Source: Hypericum androsaemum (Eukaryota > Streptophyta > Magnoliopsida > Malpighiales > Hypericaceae). From it: a stretch of DNA of 64,000 nucleotides. The stretch lies in NCBI GenBank assembly GCA_963995505.1, contig OZ023182.1, forward strand, positions 4,952,707 to 5,016,706. Reading direction: 5' to 3'. Below the pieces are notes generated by a model, which saw nothing but the letters and a program-made list of their open reading frames with translations, did no database searches and had not been told where the DNA came from. The translations under genes and the position numbers were made by a program. Below are positions 1-10,037 of the stretch, one piece after another. The stretch's first letter is position 1. Every line of letters begins with the position of its first letter.

Positions 1-3000
1 CAGCTAAGAACGTGTCCTTTATTTCCAGAGAAACCCGAAACTTGGCTTCGTCGAAAAACCATTCAATAAATGATGGGCATACGTAAGTAGGATGCCTCGT
101 AATTCTGTTGCGTAGAAGACACGAGATATATTATCAAAGGTTGGTCCAACATAAGAAAATTATATATCTTATATTATAAAGGTTTTGTTTAATATAAGCG
201 TTGCTAGTTTTAATTGTATCGTTTCTTTGTCTTCAAAATCTATAATTTTACTGGATTTAAGTTTTAAGTTAGATATATCGATTACTATTTTGCAAAGAAT
301 TTATTTTCACTCGTAAAAAATATATATTATATTAAGTTGTGGACCTATGTGATACCCCAATTCTGAAAAATCTTAAGTGATTTAATTGGTACTATTTATA
401 TCAATAAGGTGCACCTTATTTTCCGGCACAAAGAACTCAAAGGATAAACGCGTTTGACCAGGAGTATGATCAGGATGAATGACCTCCTGAAAAACTTCTC
501 GGATGCGTGTGAGTGAGAACAAAATACTCTAGGAGACAGTCAATCGGATCACGGTGCGTTATGCTAACATATATCATAATGATATCAGATAATTAAGACA
601 TTTTTAAATAGGGAGTGATAAAGACATTTTTTTAGGAGTGATAAAGACATTTGGACTACTCTTCATTGAGGCCGGTGTAGAGTACCTCCTCCACTGAAAT
701 TACTTGGTCGAAGTTCTACATACATATGCAAATGGGCTCATATCATACACAGCTGGTTCACAATTTTCTCTCTTAAGGTACGGTTTATTAATAGCCAGCA
801 TACAAAAATATTTAAAATAGTTTGAGAATTGGATTCATTTCGTGACATATTAGGTTCAAATTTCACGAATGTAACTGATAATATTAAAAAAGTCATTTTT
901 AAAATAGAATTCGACAATACTCAACTCTAACTCTAAGTACCAAAAGTTATAAAAAAATCAGAAAACGAAATATGTCCAGCCTGTTAATCTGGTTTCTTGT
1001 GCGGCCAATCTCTTCTCTATGGGACATCGACATTATTCTCAGGACCAATTGAGACAACTAGAAATTTGTAGCATAATCATTGTGGTCAATTTGTTAGTTA
1101 CGACTCCAGGCAGTGCCTCTGACTTCCAGACATAAAAAACATAAATTAAACAGCTTGTGTTACTACTTTCAATTTAAAAACCGTTAAATAATTGTGAAAT
1201 ATCTGCCAAAGATTATATGCCTAGCAGTATAAAACTTAAATTTGACAGATGTCTGGGATTAAAAAAATGTAAGATAATTTTACGGAAGTCTGAAATTTAA
1301 ATCTAGCGACAAAATATAAGATAATTTGACAGATATTTAGAATTCAAATCCGTCAATGTGTATTTTTGGTGTGAAAATTTTACCTTTAAAATAATAATAT
1401 AGAAACATCTACAAAATCTCGCATCAACATCCAATTGTTTGGGAGTAGCGGCGGAGCCATATTAGAATTAGCTTGACAATTGCCGATTGTCTCTACCCAA
1501 TTATTTTTTAAAAGTAAAATTTATTCCATATCATTAATAAAATAATTATTTATTCAGTGTGAATTTCCTCGGAAGAATGTACCAAAAACAATCGTAAAAA
1601 GTTACGACCGTAATCTCAATAAAACTCTACATTGGTAAAATTATGTGGAAAACCTTCAAAGAAAAAAGTGCATCCATCGTTCTGTCGCTAAAATTCAATT
1701 TAACACCCTAAATACGTTCCATAATATCCACTTACAATCTAGACAAGACTAAATATAATTTAATGTCGGGGATCCTCGATAACAACCAATCTTCTTCCAC
1801 ATTCTATCCTATTGGTGTTGGTCCGGATTGCAAGAGAAAAATCATTAAGCCCAGGAATCCTTGAAAATAATTGCCCAAAAATGTTAATTTAGTCTTCGGA
1901 AGTTCAATTTGCATCAACAAATGTTACGTATTTGCAAAGACGCTAAATATATTTTGTCCACAAATGTCAAAGAATATTTAGCCTAATAACACAAAAAATG
2001 TAGTAATTCAAGTAGGTTTAGGATTCAAACTTTAACAATTTTAATTTGTAAAATTTTAACTTTAAGAAAACAAAATTTGTCGAACATAACACGTATTCGA
2101 TGAGAGGACGTAATATTTATTTCAAACCTATTCCCTAATTCTTAAATGGGCTGACGATGGTGTGAACAATTTCACCACAGCATCACTTAATTCTACTTTT
2201 GGCCCATCAGTGTGATGCACAGCAATAACTTCCCACCGATATCTGTCCAAGGCACGTGCCATGTCCCATTGCATGTGTATTTACTAACCCCACAGGCCCA
2301 CACGCCCTTAGTTGGTCACCACGGCTAGGTGGGTCTAGGTAATAGAACCAGCCAACGAGAAGTTCCGATAACTAGAACTTGAACCGTGGCCAAAGTGGTT
2401 TAAATCGTCCCAGATTCTTAAAAGGTTTCAGCTCCAGTTATAATTTTTAAGGAACCATTTTAATCATAGACTCGTTGAATCAGAAATTTTGAAATTGTAG
2501 AATAAAGTCAGATTTTGATTTTGTGATAGCTAAAACATAAATTTTTATTTTTTTAAGAAAAAAATTGAACTCGCAACCGTAATAGTACGTTCCGAGAAAT
2601 GTCTCAAAACCTTGTTTCAAAATTCCAAATACAGTTTACTTTTTTCGAAGCCTTGTAAGTCCCGGTTCGGGAACTGTGGTGACGTCCTATCAACATTACT
2701 CCCTGCCTTGAATGATTTTCTCATAACTGGGCCCATGGCCCATCCTCATGATCCAGCCTAGAACTAGAAGCCAGCGGGTGGGTTTGAGCCGACGGAAACG
2801 GATCCCCCGCTTTAAGACATGACGGATTTATTATGGGTAATCAGATCTGGGCTTATTTATTAGGCAAAGCTAAACATAATAGCTAGGGCCTAGGGGGCTG
2901 AAGTCTTTCTGGTGCAGATATATTGTTGGACAATCTTATTGACTTATTCTTAATAACGTTATTATTCCAACGGTCTTCCCCATTTTCCCGTGCAACTGTC

Positions 3001-4040
3001 GGGTAAAGTAGTGATTCTCACGGTTTCGAATTCAGTAAGAACTACATATAAAAGATGTTCATACAGAGTTGACTAAATTCGGGCTGTCAGATTTGATTGT
3101 CTTTAAATCTGATGGTCAATAACATACATGTGATAATGATTCATGATGTTGGTTTGCATGAGACTGGTTTGCATGTGAAGTGATATTGGTTTGCATGTGA
3201 AACGATATTGATTTATATGTATAATGATATTAGTTGCGTTAGTCCCATCGGTGGGGAATAGCCTAGTCCCCACCAAATCCGATCTCAATTCTCACTAGGG
3301 TTAACCTTGCAACCCGGCCATTTAAATGAGAATTCACATATAACAACAAATTGCCAGAGAATCATTTTAGATCAACCAAAATATCTGAATATGAATTTTG
3401 TATACATTAAGCTTGACAATGAATGCTATCACCATTTATTATATTTTTGAAATCAAATTTAGATTAATCGATTTGATTATCGGAATAAAATATTAAAAAA
3501 AGGGAAATAGCGGACAACAGGGGTCCAACATATGCATTGCAAGCTAGACGTGTCCGATCCTGATTGGTTTTAGAGGAACAAAATTGAAGGCCTCCCAGTC
3601 TCTCAGGACAAGAGCCGATATGGCTCAACTTCAGTCGGCAGCAGTAACCAGCAGGAGGCATCATTAAGCCGGTTCATTAATGCCCGCACATAAGTTTGGG
3701 TTCCCTCAACCTACTCCCTTCCACTGCGCATTTACTCCTTCCCTTCCCTCCCCTCCATTAAGTAAAAACTATGAGTTTGAGCTCTAGAAAATACATCAAT
3801 GTAAAATATTTGTAGTAAAAAATTTACCATCTTTTAATATCTTATCAATTCAAACCTGTTTAATCAGTTCAGTGTCAAGATATCTAAGTGATACAACAAC
3901 ATAAATTTATCCTCCAACGTCGACCCTATACTTTATGTAGTGCATCCGTTCACAATTGACGATATTTTTCGGTAGGTAATATAATTTTACTTATAAAAAA
4001 TTACAGTTTTGCAAATAACAACCCCAATCCACCACCTCGT
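1..4040. other. AT-rich intergenic DNA without a recognisable gene
   Basis: No reading frame here looks like a conserved protein; the few short open frames (for example 3103-3288 and 3464-3664, minus strand) have no recognisable motif. A degenerate short repeat lies around 615-655, a 22-bp tandem repeat at 3166-3231, and an 8-bp inverted repeat (GGTGGGGA / TCCCCACC) at about 3250-3274. Confidence 0.7.
3166..3231. repeat. 22-bp tandem repeat, three copies
   Basis: Three consecutive 22-bp units start at 3166, 3188 and 3210 (core GGTTTGCATGTGAA followed by GATATT). The third is diverged, and a partial unit precedes them at about 3151. No coding role is apparent. Confidence 0.75.
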
Positions 4041-4044
4041 CTTC

Positions 4045-4051
4045 TATAAAA
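4045..4051 (+). promoter_or_regulatory. TATA box of the PMEI-type gene
   Basis: TATAAAA lies 84 bp before the ATG at 4129, giving room for a start site about 30 bp downstream and a short 5' leader. The leader is A-rich just before the ATG (AGAAAATGG context). Position and sequence fit a plant core promoter; function is inferred. Confidence 0.55.
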
Positions 4052-4128
4052 CCAACCCTAGCAGCAACTGCCACTCCACCCCTGTCTATATGCACTAGCA
4101 AAAAATAAAAAAAATAAAAACAGAGAAA

Positions 4129-4746
4129 ATGGGTACTACTCTTCCACCTCCATCTACTCCCATGACGTTACTAGTTCTGTTCCTGGTAATAATCTCCTAC
4201 GCCGCGGCCGCGACACCCAAGAACGGCCCGAAAGATCTGGTCCGTTCATCGTGCTCCCACGCCAGCTACCCGAACATCTGCCTGCGAACGCTCTCATCCT
4301 ACCCGGGCCCCGCCAGCACCCCGCGCGACCTGGCCCAGGCGGCGGTCAAAGTCAGCCTCGCACGCGCCCGCGGCGTCTCCAGCTACCTGACGGCCCTTCG
4401 AGGCGGGCTGGTGAAGGCGAAACGGGAGCGCATAGCCCTAAACGACTGTGTGGAGCAGATATCGGACTCGGTGGACGAGCTCGGGAGGGCGCTGGGGGAG
4501 CTGAAGCACCTTAGGACCGGCGGGGAGGAGTTCCAGTGGCAGATGAGCAACGTCCAGACGTGGGTCAGCGCTGCGTTGACCAACGAGGACACGTGCCTTG
4601 ATGGGTTCGGCGAGGTTGGAGGCCAGGTTAGGGCTGAGATGAAGAAGAAGATCACGAACGTGGCCATGGTTACGAGTAACGCTTTGTATATGATTAACCG
4701 CCTCGATGAGAGCCGCGGTCGACCGAAATTAGCTGCTAGCCCTTGA
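4129..4746 (+). CDS. pectin methylesterase/invertase inhibitor-type secreted protein
   Basis: A 205-codon intronless gene. Residues 12-28 form a hydrophobic signal peptide ending in a run of alanines, so the product is probably secreted to the cell wall. The mature part is a helical PMEI-like domain with the four conserved cysteines at residues 42, 51, 107 and 156; in this family they form two disulfides, one in the N-terminal hairpin and one in the four-helix bundle. The run SCSHASYPNICLRTL and the later DTCLDGF are typical. Family members inhibit pectin methylesterase or acid invertase; sequence alone does not say which, and the domain also occurs as orphan '21 kDa-like' proteins. Length is usual for the family. 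The coding DNA is strongly GC-rich against AT-rich flanks. A TATA box lies 84 bp upstream. Confidence 0.85.
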   Translation: MGTTLPPPSTPMTLLVLFLVIISYAAAATPKNGPKDLVRSSCSHASYPNICLRTLSSYPGPASTPRDLAQAAVKVSLARARGVSSYLTALRGGLVKAKRERIALNDCVEQISDSVDELGRALGELKHLRTGGEEFQWQMSNVQTWVSAALTNEDTCLDGFGEVGGQVRAEMKKKITNVAMVTSNALYMINRLDESRGRPKLAASP

Positions 4747-5885
4747 TTTTTATAATTAATTTGTTTTTAGTAGATGATGCTTCGCTGTTGTTTGTAATTC
4801 TCATGTGGTTTGCAGATCTGGTGAGGTATTTATATACGCATGTAATATATTATTATTTTATGTTAATTTGTGTTTTGTTTTGTTGATTAATGATGTGGTT
4901 TGTTAGTTCATTAATGTCCTCCTATGTAATATGTAATGAGTTTTTACAAATGTAACATTATTAAGTATTTATTGATACCACATTAGCACTGTATAAAAAT
5001 TCACCAAATTCAATTAGCCAACGTGTGAATAAACGGATACAAGTAGTAGGTTCACAAAAAGTAAGATATTCCTCGTTTTTTATATATCTTTCTTTCGATG
5101 TTGCATAAGCAACTAAGTGATAATACAGCTAGTACATATATATTTTTTCATCGAATATCTATTGACTCTAATAAATAATTTAGAATACTAATCAACACTT
5201 ACTTTAATAGTATAAGCACAAGGCATTGCCAAATTTAAGATCTTTCAGCTTCAAATTTTAAAGTATAAAAAAATTATCTTTCAAAAAGAGTACAAGGGAA
5301 ATGTTAGGTGGGGAGTAACCGGACAAAAATATTAATTTAGAATCTTTCCTCTTCCTTCCAAACAAATATTTAGACTTTTACGGCTTGTTTGGAAACCCCT
5401 CAGTAATGGGAATTGGAATTCTTTTCTGGACTTTTAAAAAAGTTAGTCTGTTTGGAACCAAACTTTATCGAAAAGAAATTCTTGTTTTGATTAAAACTAA
5501 AGATTTGGAATTCCTATTGAAATAGGTCAGATTTTCAGTGACCAAACCAAAATTAGCATCTAAATTACTATTATACCCCTGACTTTATTAAAATATTATA
5601 GAATTACCAAATATTTATTTTCTTTAACCCTCTTCCTTGACGGTCGCCACTTCTCCTCTCTTGCAACAAAATTTGACACTTCAAACGGTGCCGACCCTCC
5701 CCCTTCTAGGCCACTGTCCTCCCCATCTGACAGTTGCTTTCTGTGCAGGCCACCTACCTTCTCAATTGAAGACCTTCTTTTGTAAGTCCCCAACACTTTT
5801 CTCTCCTTTTCAATGTTAGGGTTAAATTGAATATGTTTTTTTACTTTTGGTTGTTTGAGTGGATTTGTGATGTGGGCTTGTTTGG
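4747..5885. other. intergenic DNA 3' of the PMEI-type gene, with a possible transposon end
   Basis: No gene is seen. From about 5390 the sequence reads GGCTTGTTTGGAA, which resembles in inverted orientation the TTCCAAACAAACGG near 16510-16525. This may be the left end of an old DNA transposon into which the LTR retrotransposon later inserted. 5630-5890 is CT-rich and looks leader-like but has no supported coding exon. Confidence 0.5.
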
Positions 5886-5890
5886 TCTGG

Positions 5891-7078
5891 TGTAAGAATT
5901 GAGAAACTAAAGTGATAATCTCCTAAAGTTAAAGGGAGCAAAATATAATTTTCCACAAAGCCTAGCTGTGTTAGGGTTTTTAGCCCGAAAACTATGTTAA
6001 ATAGGCCCTTAGGCCGTCTATTTTACCACAGAAATAATAGCCACGAAATTCTTCTCTCTGTAAAGGCGAGGAGCAAAATCTGACTCGGGAGGAGGGGCTA
6101 GGAGACGACGAGGTCTTCCGAGAATTACCGTACGAGAGGGGTAAGCTCCTGACCTTATTTTTCTTCTTGGAATAGAGTAACTTTCGCCCCAAGTCACGTG
6201 TTCTGTCTTCCAAAAAGGTGAAGAGGACGAACTTACTGAGTCTCGGGAGGATCGTGGGAGGGTTAAGAACCTAGGAGCAACGTCAGGTAAGTGGAAGTCT
6301 TAGATCGAGGGTTTTAGGATTCTGAATTAATCTGATTGATCTCGGTTCGGATCTGATTTTTGTGATGTATGAGAAACCGATTTGATCTTGTTTTGTGTAC
6401 GAATTTGATAAGTTAATTATGTATACGCTTATGGATCTGACCTCGTCTGTTTATTTATGATTCTGTAAGGATTTGAGTATAAGTTTCGATGTGAATATGT
6501 GAACATACTGGTCATGTTCTGTTCAGTCATGCGAGATTATTTCTGTACCTTTTGGGCCCTATAGTTCGTACGCATCGCTTTAAAGGGGTACCGGGTAACC
6601 CCAGGTGCGTGTGATCAAATGGATAGGGAGTGCAGAAATTATCTGGGTTCGTGGGGATACCCTTCTGTCTTTTGGGCCCGTACGCGGGAACGGAGGGGTA
6701 CTTTCTGGGCCCCCGAGAATCCCGTCATGAATATGTTCGACTCCGGAGTCTATGTGTGTTAGTCAGTTAAGGGACCTTCTGTGATTATGCTCGTATATTT
6801 AATCTTGTTGTGAATATATTTATACTTGTTCCACTTAGTGAGTTAATCAACTCACGTTAGTCGTATGTGTTTCAGATGGTTCAGCTAAGGTTCGGGATCG
6901 GGAGTAAAGGGTTCGGCTGGCATGCATCATCACTGTTTTCTTGAAAAATAAAGGCGGTTGATTCTCCGACTGCGAGTATTTGGATTTGATGACAATTGTT
7001 CGTTTTCATATTTACTAAAAAGTTAGATTTTTAAATTTAATCCTCGGGCATTGTCACTTCTATTTTATGGTCGTGACA
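5891..7078 (+). repeat. 5' LTR of the Tekay-type element
   Basis: 1188 bp, starting TGTAAGAATTGAG and ending GTCGTGACA. It matches 13459-14704 throughout with scattered substitutions. It lacks about 28 bp present in the 3' LTR near 13895-13922, where a TTCTGA microrepeat flanks the missing piece, and about 30 bp near 14630-14660. Confidence 0.95.
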
Positions 7079-7083
7079 AATTA

Positions 7084-7095
7084 TGGTATCAGAGC
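7084..7095 (+). other. primer-binding site (initiator tRNA-Met)
   Basis: TGGTATCAGAGC, five bases after the end of the 5' LTR. This is the standard 12-base complement of the 3' end of plant initiator methionine tRNA used by most gypsy elements to prime minus-strand DNA synthesis. Confidence 0.95.
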
Positions 7096-7311
7096 ATTTA
7101 AAAAAAAAATTCGAAAAGTGCATCTACATAACATCGCATTTGGGGAAGTAGGAGGGTCGAAAATGGGTTCGAGTAGACATTGCATACTGCTGCATTGAAA
7201 AATACACGAATTTCTTATTTTCAAAATTTTTGCCTGAAAACAACTAGTGGTAAAGGGGGGGGGGGGGGGGGTGCAAATCATAGCAAAACCATGGTATTGG
7301 TGTGTCAAAAT

Positions 7312-8173
7312 TAGGGATGGCAAAAAGACCCAGACCCAGTGGATCAGACCCTTACCCTACCACGTGGATCTTAGAGTCTATGGGTCTTGGGTAGGGTTTG
7401 CGTTTGGGTCTATAGATTTAGATAGGGTCCGGGTCTGGATAGGGTCTATATAAACCCAAACCCAGACCCTACCCATAGACCCACTAATTAGACCCTACCC
7501 TAGTTAGACCCTAATTAGATCCTACTTAGATCTATATTTGTTATATTACTAAGATAATTATAATACAGTCACAAAAAGAATAAGCGCACACAAAAAAAAC
7601 TAATATAATACTATTTTTTAATTTAAAATTTCAAATATTATATGACTAATTAAGTAATTAAACTTTTTGGTTAGACATAGAAGCTACCAAGAAGAGTTAG
7701 ATTACAAGAGCAAGAAGATGATCGAGAAAACGTGTTCAAAAGTCACTTGAAAATTTAGAAAGAAATTATTTTGAAGTTGAAACTTTATATTATACAAGAA
7801 CACTTATAAATTTTAGTTTCTTATTAACGAGGTAGTCGTATGTGTTTTATTTTATGTTGAACTAGTTAGTTTATAGTTTACTCTCAACTTTAATTTGAGA
7901 TTATTATTTTATTACATAGACTTTGATTTTTTCTTTATTTGGATTATATTGAAATAATAAAAGTATCTTGTAAAGTAATTATCAAAAAGATAGAATGTTA
8001 AAGGGTCGGACCCTACAGACCCTATAAACCGTGGGTCTCCTAGAGGGTAGGGTATGGGTCTAACAATAAAAAATTTGTAGGGTCGAGGGTAGGGTATGGG
8101 TCTAACTCCAAAAACTAGGGTATGGATTGGGTCCTACCAATACCCTACCCGACCCTACCCATTGCCATCCCTA
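7312..8173. mobile_element. non-autonomous hAT element nested in the retrotransposon leader
   Basis: 862 bp with perfect 12-bp terminal inverted repeats (TAGGGATGGCAA and TTGCCATCCCTA), flanked by a perfect 8-bp target duplication GTCAAAAT at 7304-7311 and 8174-8181. The TIR form and 8-bp duplication are diagnostic of the hAT superfamily. Both ends are crowded with GACCC/GGGTC and GGGTAGGG motifs in opposite orientations, like the subterminal repeats that hAT transposases bind. The AT-rich centre has no transposase, so movement would need a transposase supplied in trans. It interrupts the leader between the primer-binding site and gag, so it arrived after the retrotransposon. Confidence 0.95.
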
Positions 8174-8181
8174 GTCAAAAT

Positions 8182-8723
8182 TGGTTTTGGTGTGTCAAAA
8201 TTCGTGATTTTAGTGGCCAAAACCACCAAAAACTTTGAAAGGCCATAACTTTTGACTCGCTTAACCGATTTTCTATTATAACCACTTTTCGGAAAGTGAA
8301 TTTCAAGATCTACAAACATTCTGCTTTGCTAGAACGATCGACTTTGGGGGCCTAATTCGCAAGCGTTTGAAAGTTACAGCCATTTGAAGTTTTAGGCAAA
8401 ATTTTGAAGTGGTTTTATGTAAAAATTTTGAGTTGGCTTTGAAGTTTTACATTACTAGTCGAGTATTAAGAGTCGGGTAACCTTAGGAAGAGGAGCTTTA
8501 TGTGATTTATATGGACAAATCATGATTTGTGTTCCTGTTTTGATAAGTAAGTGATTAGTGTAGATTGAGAAATTATTGAATGATTGTGATTTTGTGATGT
8601 TGTACTTATATGAATCCTAGTGATCTCGTGATTGATTTTGGGATGATTATGACTTCAAATTTAAGAAACGAATTAGGCATGGAGACAACTGAATGTGGTA
8701 GTGATAACCTATCAGGAAAAGTC
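8182..8723 (+). other. remaining untranslated leader of the Tekay-type element
   Basis: Sequence between the hAT insertion and the probable gag start. An in-frame ATG exists at 8610, but residues from there to 38 do not look like gag. The ATG at 8724, followed by a basic start (MAPQTRSRASRG), is more like the start of Tekay-type gag. Confidence 0.6.
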
Positions 8724-9963
8724 ATGGCACCACAGACCAGAAGCCGAGCATCCAGGGGACAAGGTTCGGGACAGGGTGCGAATACCGGGCTGCCACCACT
8801 TGACACCAGGAATACACGAGCTGCTGCCACTGTTGCACCTGATGTGCCCTTTGACTCAAATGCGCCTGCTGACTCAAATGCGCACGCCGAGTCAGATGCG
8901 CAATCTGCCACCAATGTGCATGTCAATGGCCCGGCTGCTCCTGGTCCGAACCTAGCAGGGTTAAACACCACCGCAGGGGGTTATCGGGAATTTTTGAGAG
9001 TTAAACCACCCCCTTTTGATGGTTCAGAAGATCCAATACAGGTGGAAGATTGGGTGATAGAGATGGAGAAGGCCTTTGATATCGCTCACACCCAGGCCAT
9101 CGAGAAAGTGAAGTATGCTGCTTATGTGCTGAAGGGCGATGCTCGTAGGTGGTGGGAAACTCAGGATAGGACCCGCCGGGACAAAAAGGCAGATGAGGCA
9201 GAGGAAGTAGAAGTGTATGGCTGGGAAGACTTCTTGAGAAACTTCAGGAGCCACTTCATTTCACCGGCCAAAAAGAGAGAGAAGGCTCGAGAATTTGACC
9301 AGTTGGTGCAAGGGAACATGACGGTGTCGGAATACGATCGAAAGTTTTCTCGGCTTTCAATCTTCAAGTCGGCGGCTGCACTCGATGAAGATACTCGAGC
9401 TAGAAAATTCGAGGATGGGCTCGCTGATGAAATCAGGAAGCTGGTGGTACCTTTCCTCTTGCCCTCCTATTCGGAGGTACTCCACAGGGCGCTGATAATC
9501 GAACAGAATCTGAACTTATGCCAGAAGAAGGCAGAAAAGGAGATTGCAAAGAGGAAAGGGGGACCCGATGTAGGGAATCAGCATACCGAAGCAACCAAAA
9601 GACCCTATCACCCACCCCCCGCTAGAAACATGAGCGTGTGGTATGGGAGATGCAACCGTTCGGGCCACAATCAGGATCAGTGCAGGTGAATAGCATGCTA
9701 TTTTGTGCAACCGGAATATTTGGATCTTAAATTAGGAGTATAACATGTATTCTTTAGGTGGATCACGGGAGCATGCTTTAAGTGTGGGAAGATAGGATAC
9801 CAACTGGCAAACTATCCCGAGATGCGTGCAAGGGGCCCAACAGCGATAAACTCTAATGCCCGCACCACAGCTCCAGCAGGAGGGAACCCGCCACCAAGGG
9901 CTATGGTACGGGTGTACGCACTCAACCAGACAGAAGCTGGGCAGCGGGGAGATGTGGTCACAG
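8724..9963 (+). pseudogene. gag: gag region of the Tekay-type element
   Basis: Codes for the structural protein of the element's virus-like particle. 8724-9685 is open and contains the gypsy capsid pattern (DPIQVEDWV, AYVLKGDARRWWE, MTVSEYDRKFSRLS, FEDGL). It ends in a first zinc knuckle that lacks its first cysteine (RCNRSGHNQDQC). A stop follows at 9687, but the reading frame resumes exactly after a 72-bp GT-AG segment (9686-9757) into a second, degenerate knuckle (CFKCGKIGY) and the linker RVYALNQTEAG typical of chromoviruses. A second GT-AG segment starts at 9964. Either these are real short introns or they are insertions that happen to look spliceable. Confidence 0.8.
9686..9757 (+). other. 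candidate intron 1 in gag
   Basis: 72 bp, AT-rich, beginning GTGAAT and ending TTCTTTAG. It contains in-frame stops. Removing it joins TGCAG to GTGGATC in the correct frame between the two zinc knuckles. Plant introns of 70-80 bp are common. Splicing is inferred, not shown. Confidence 0.5.
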
Positions 9964-10037
9964 GTAAATCCTTGCTTGGTTAATTATTTATGTCGCTAGG
10001 AGAATGCAATTAAGTATAGGACCATACCGCATCGCAG
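9964..10037 (+). other. candidate intron 2 at the gag-protease boundary
   Basis: 74 bp, beginning GTAAATCC and ending CATCGCAG. Removing it makes the frame run from DVVTG into KFLVAG, the expected lead-in to the protease. Size and border quality match candidate intron 1, which makes chance less likely. Confidence 0.5.

Noticed and set aside
3250..3274. Short GGTGGGGA/TCCCCACC hairpin as a terminator or MITE end
   Set aside because: Too short and isolated; no matching partner or target duplication was found.
4251..4667. Open frames of 87 and 94 codons overlapping the PMEI-type gene
   Set aside because: They are GC-driven shadow frames of the real gene; only the 4129-4746 frame has a signal peptide and the conserved cysteines.
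7084..7095. Match to initiator tRNA-Met
   Set aside because: Only 12 bases matching the tRNA 3' end beside an LTR; it is a primer-binding site, not a tRNA gene.
7081..7453. Frames around the G17 tract
   Set aside because: Created by the homopolymer and the GACCC repeats of the hAT element; no gene.
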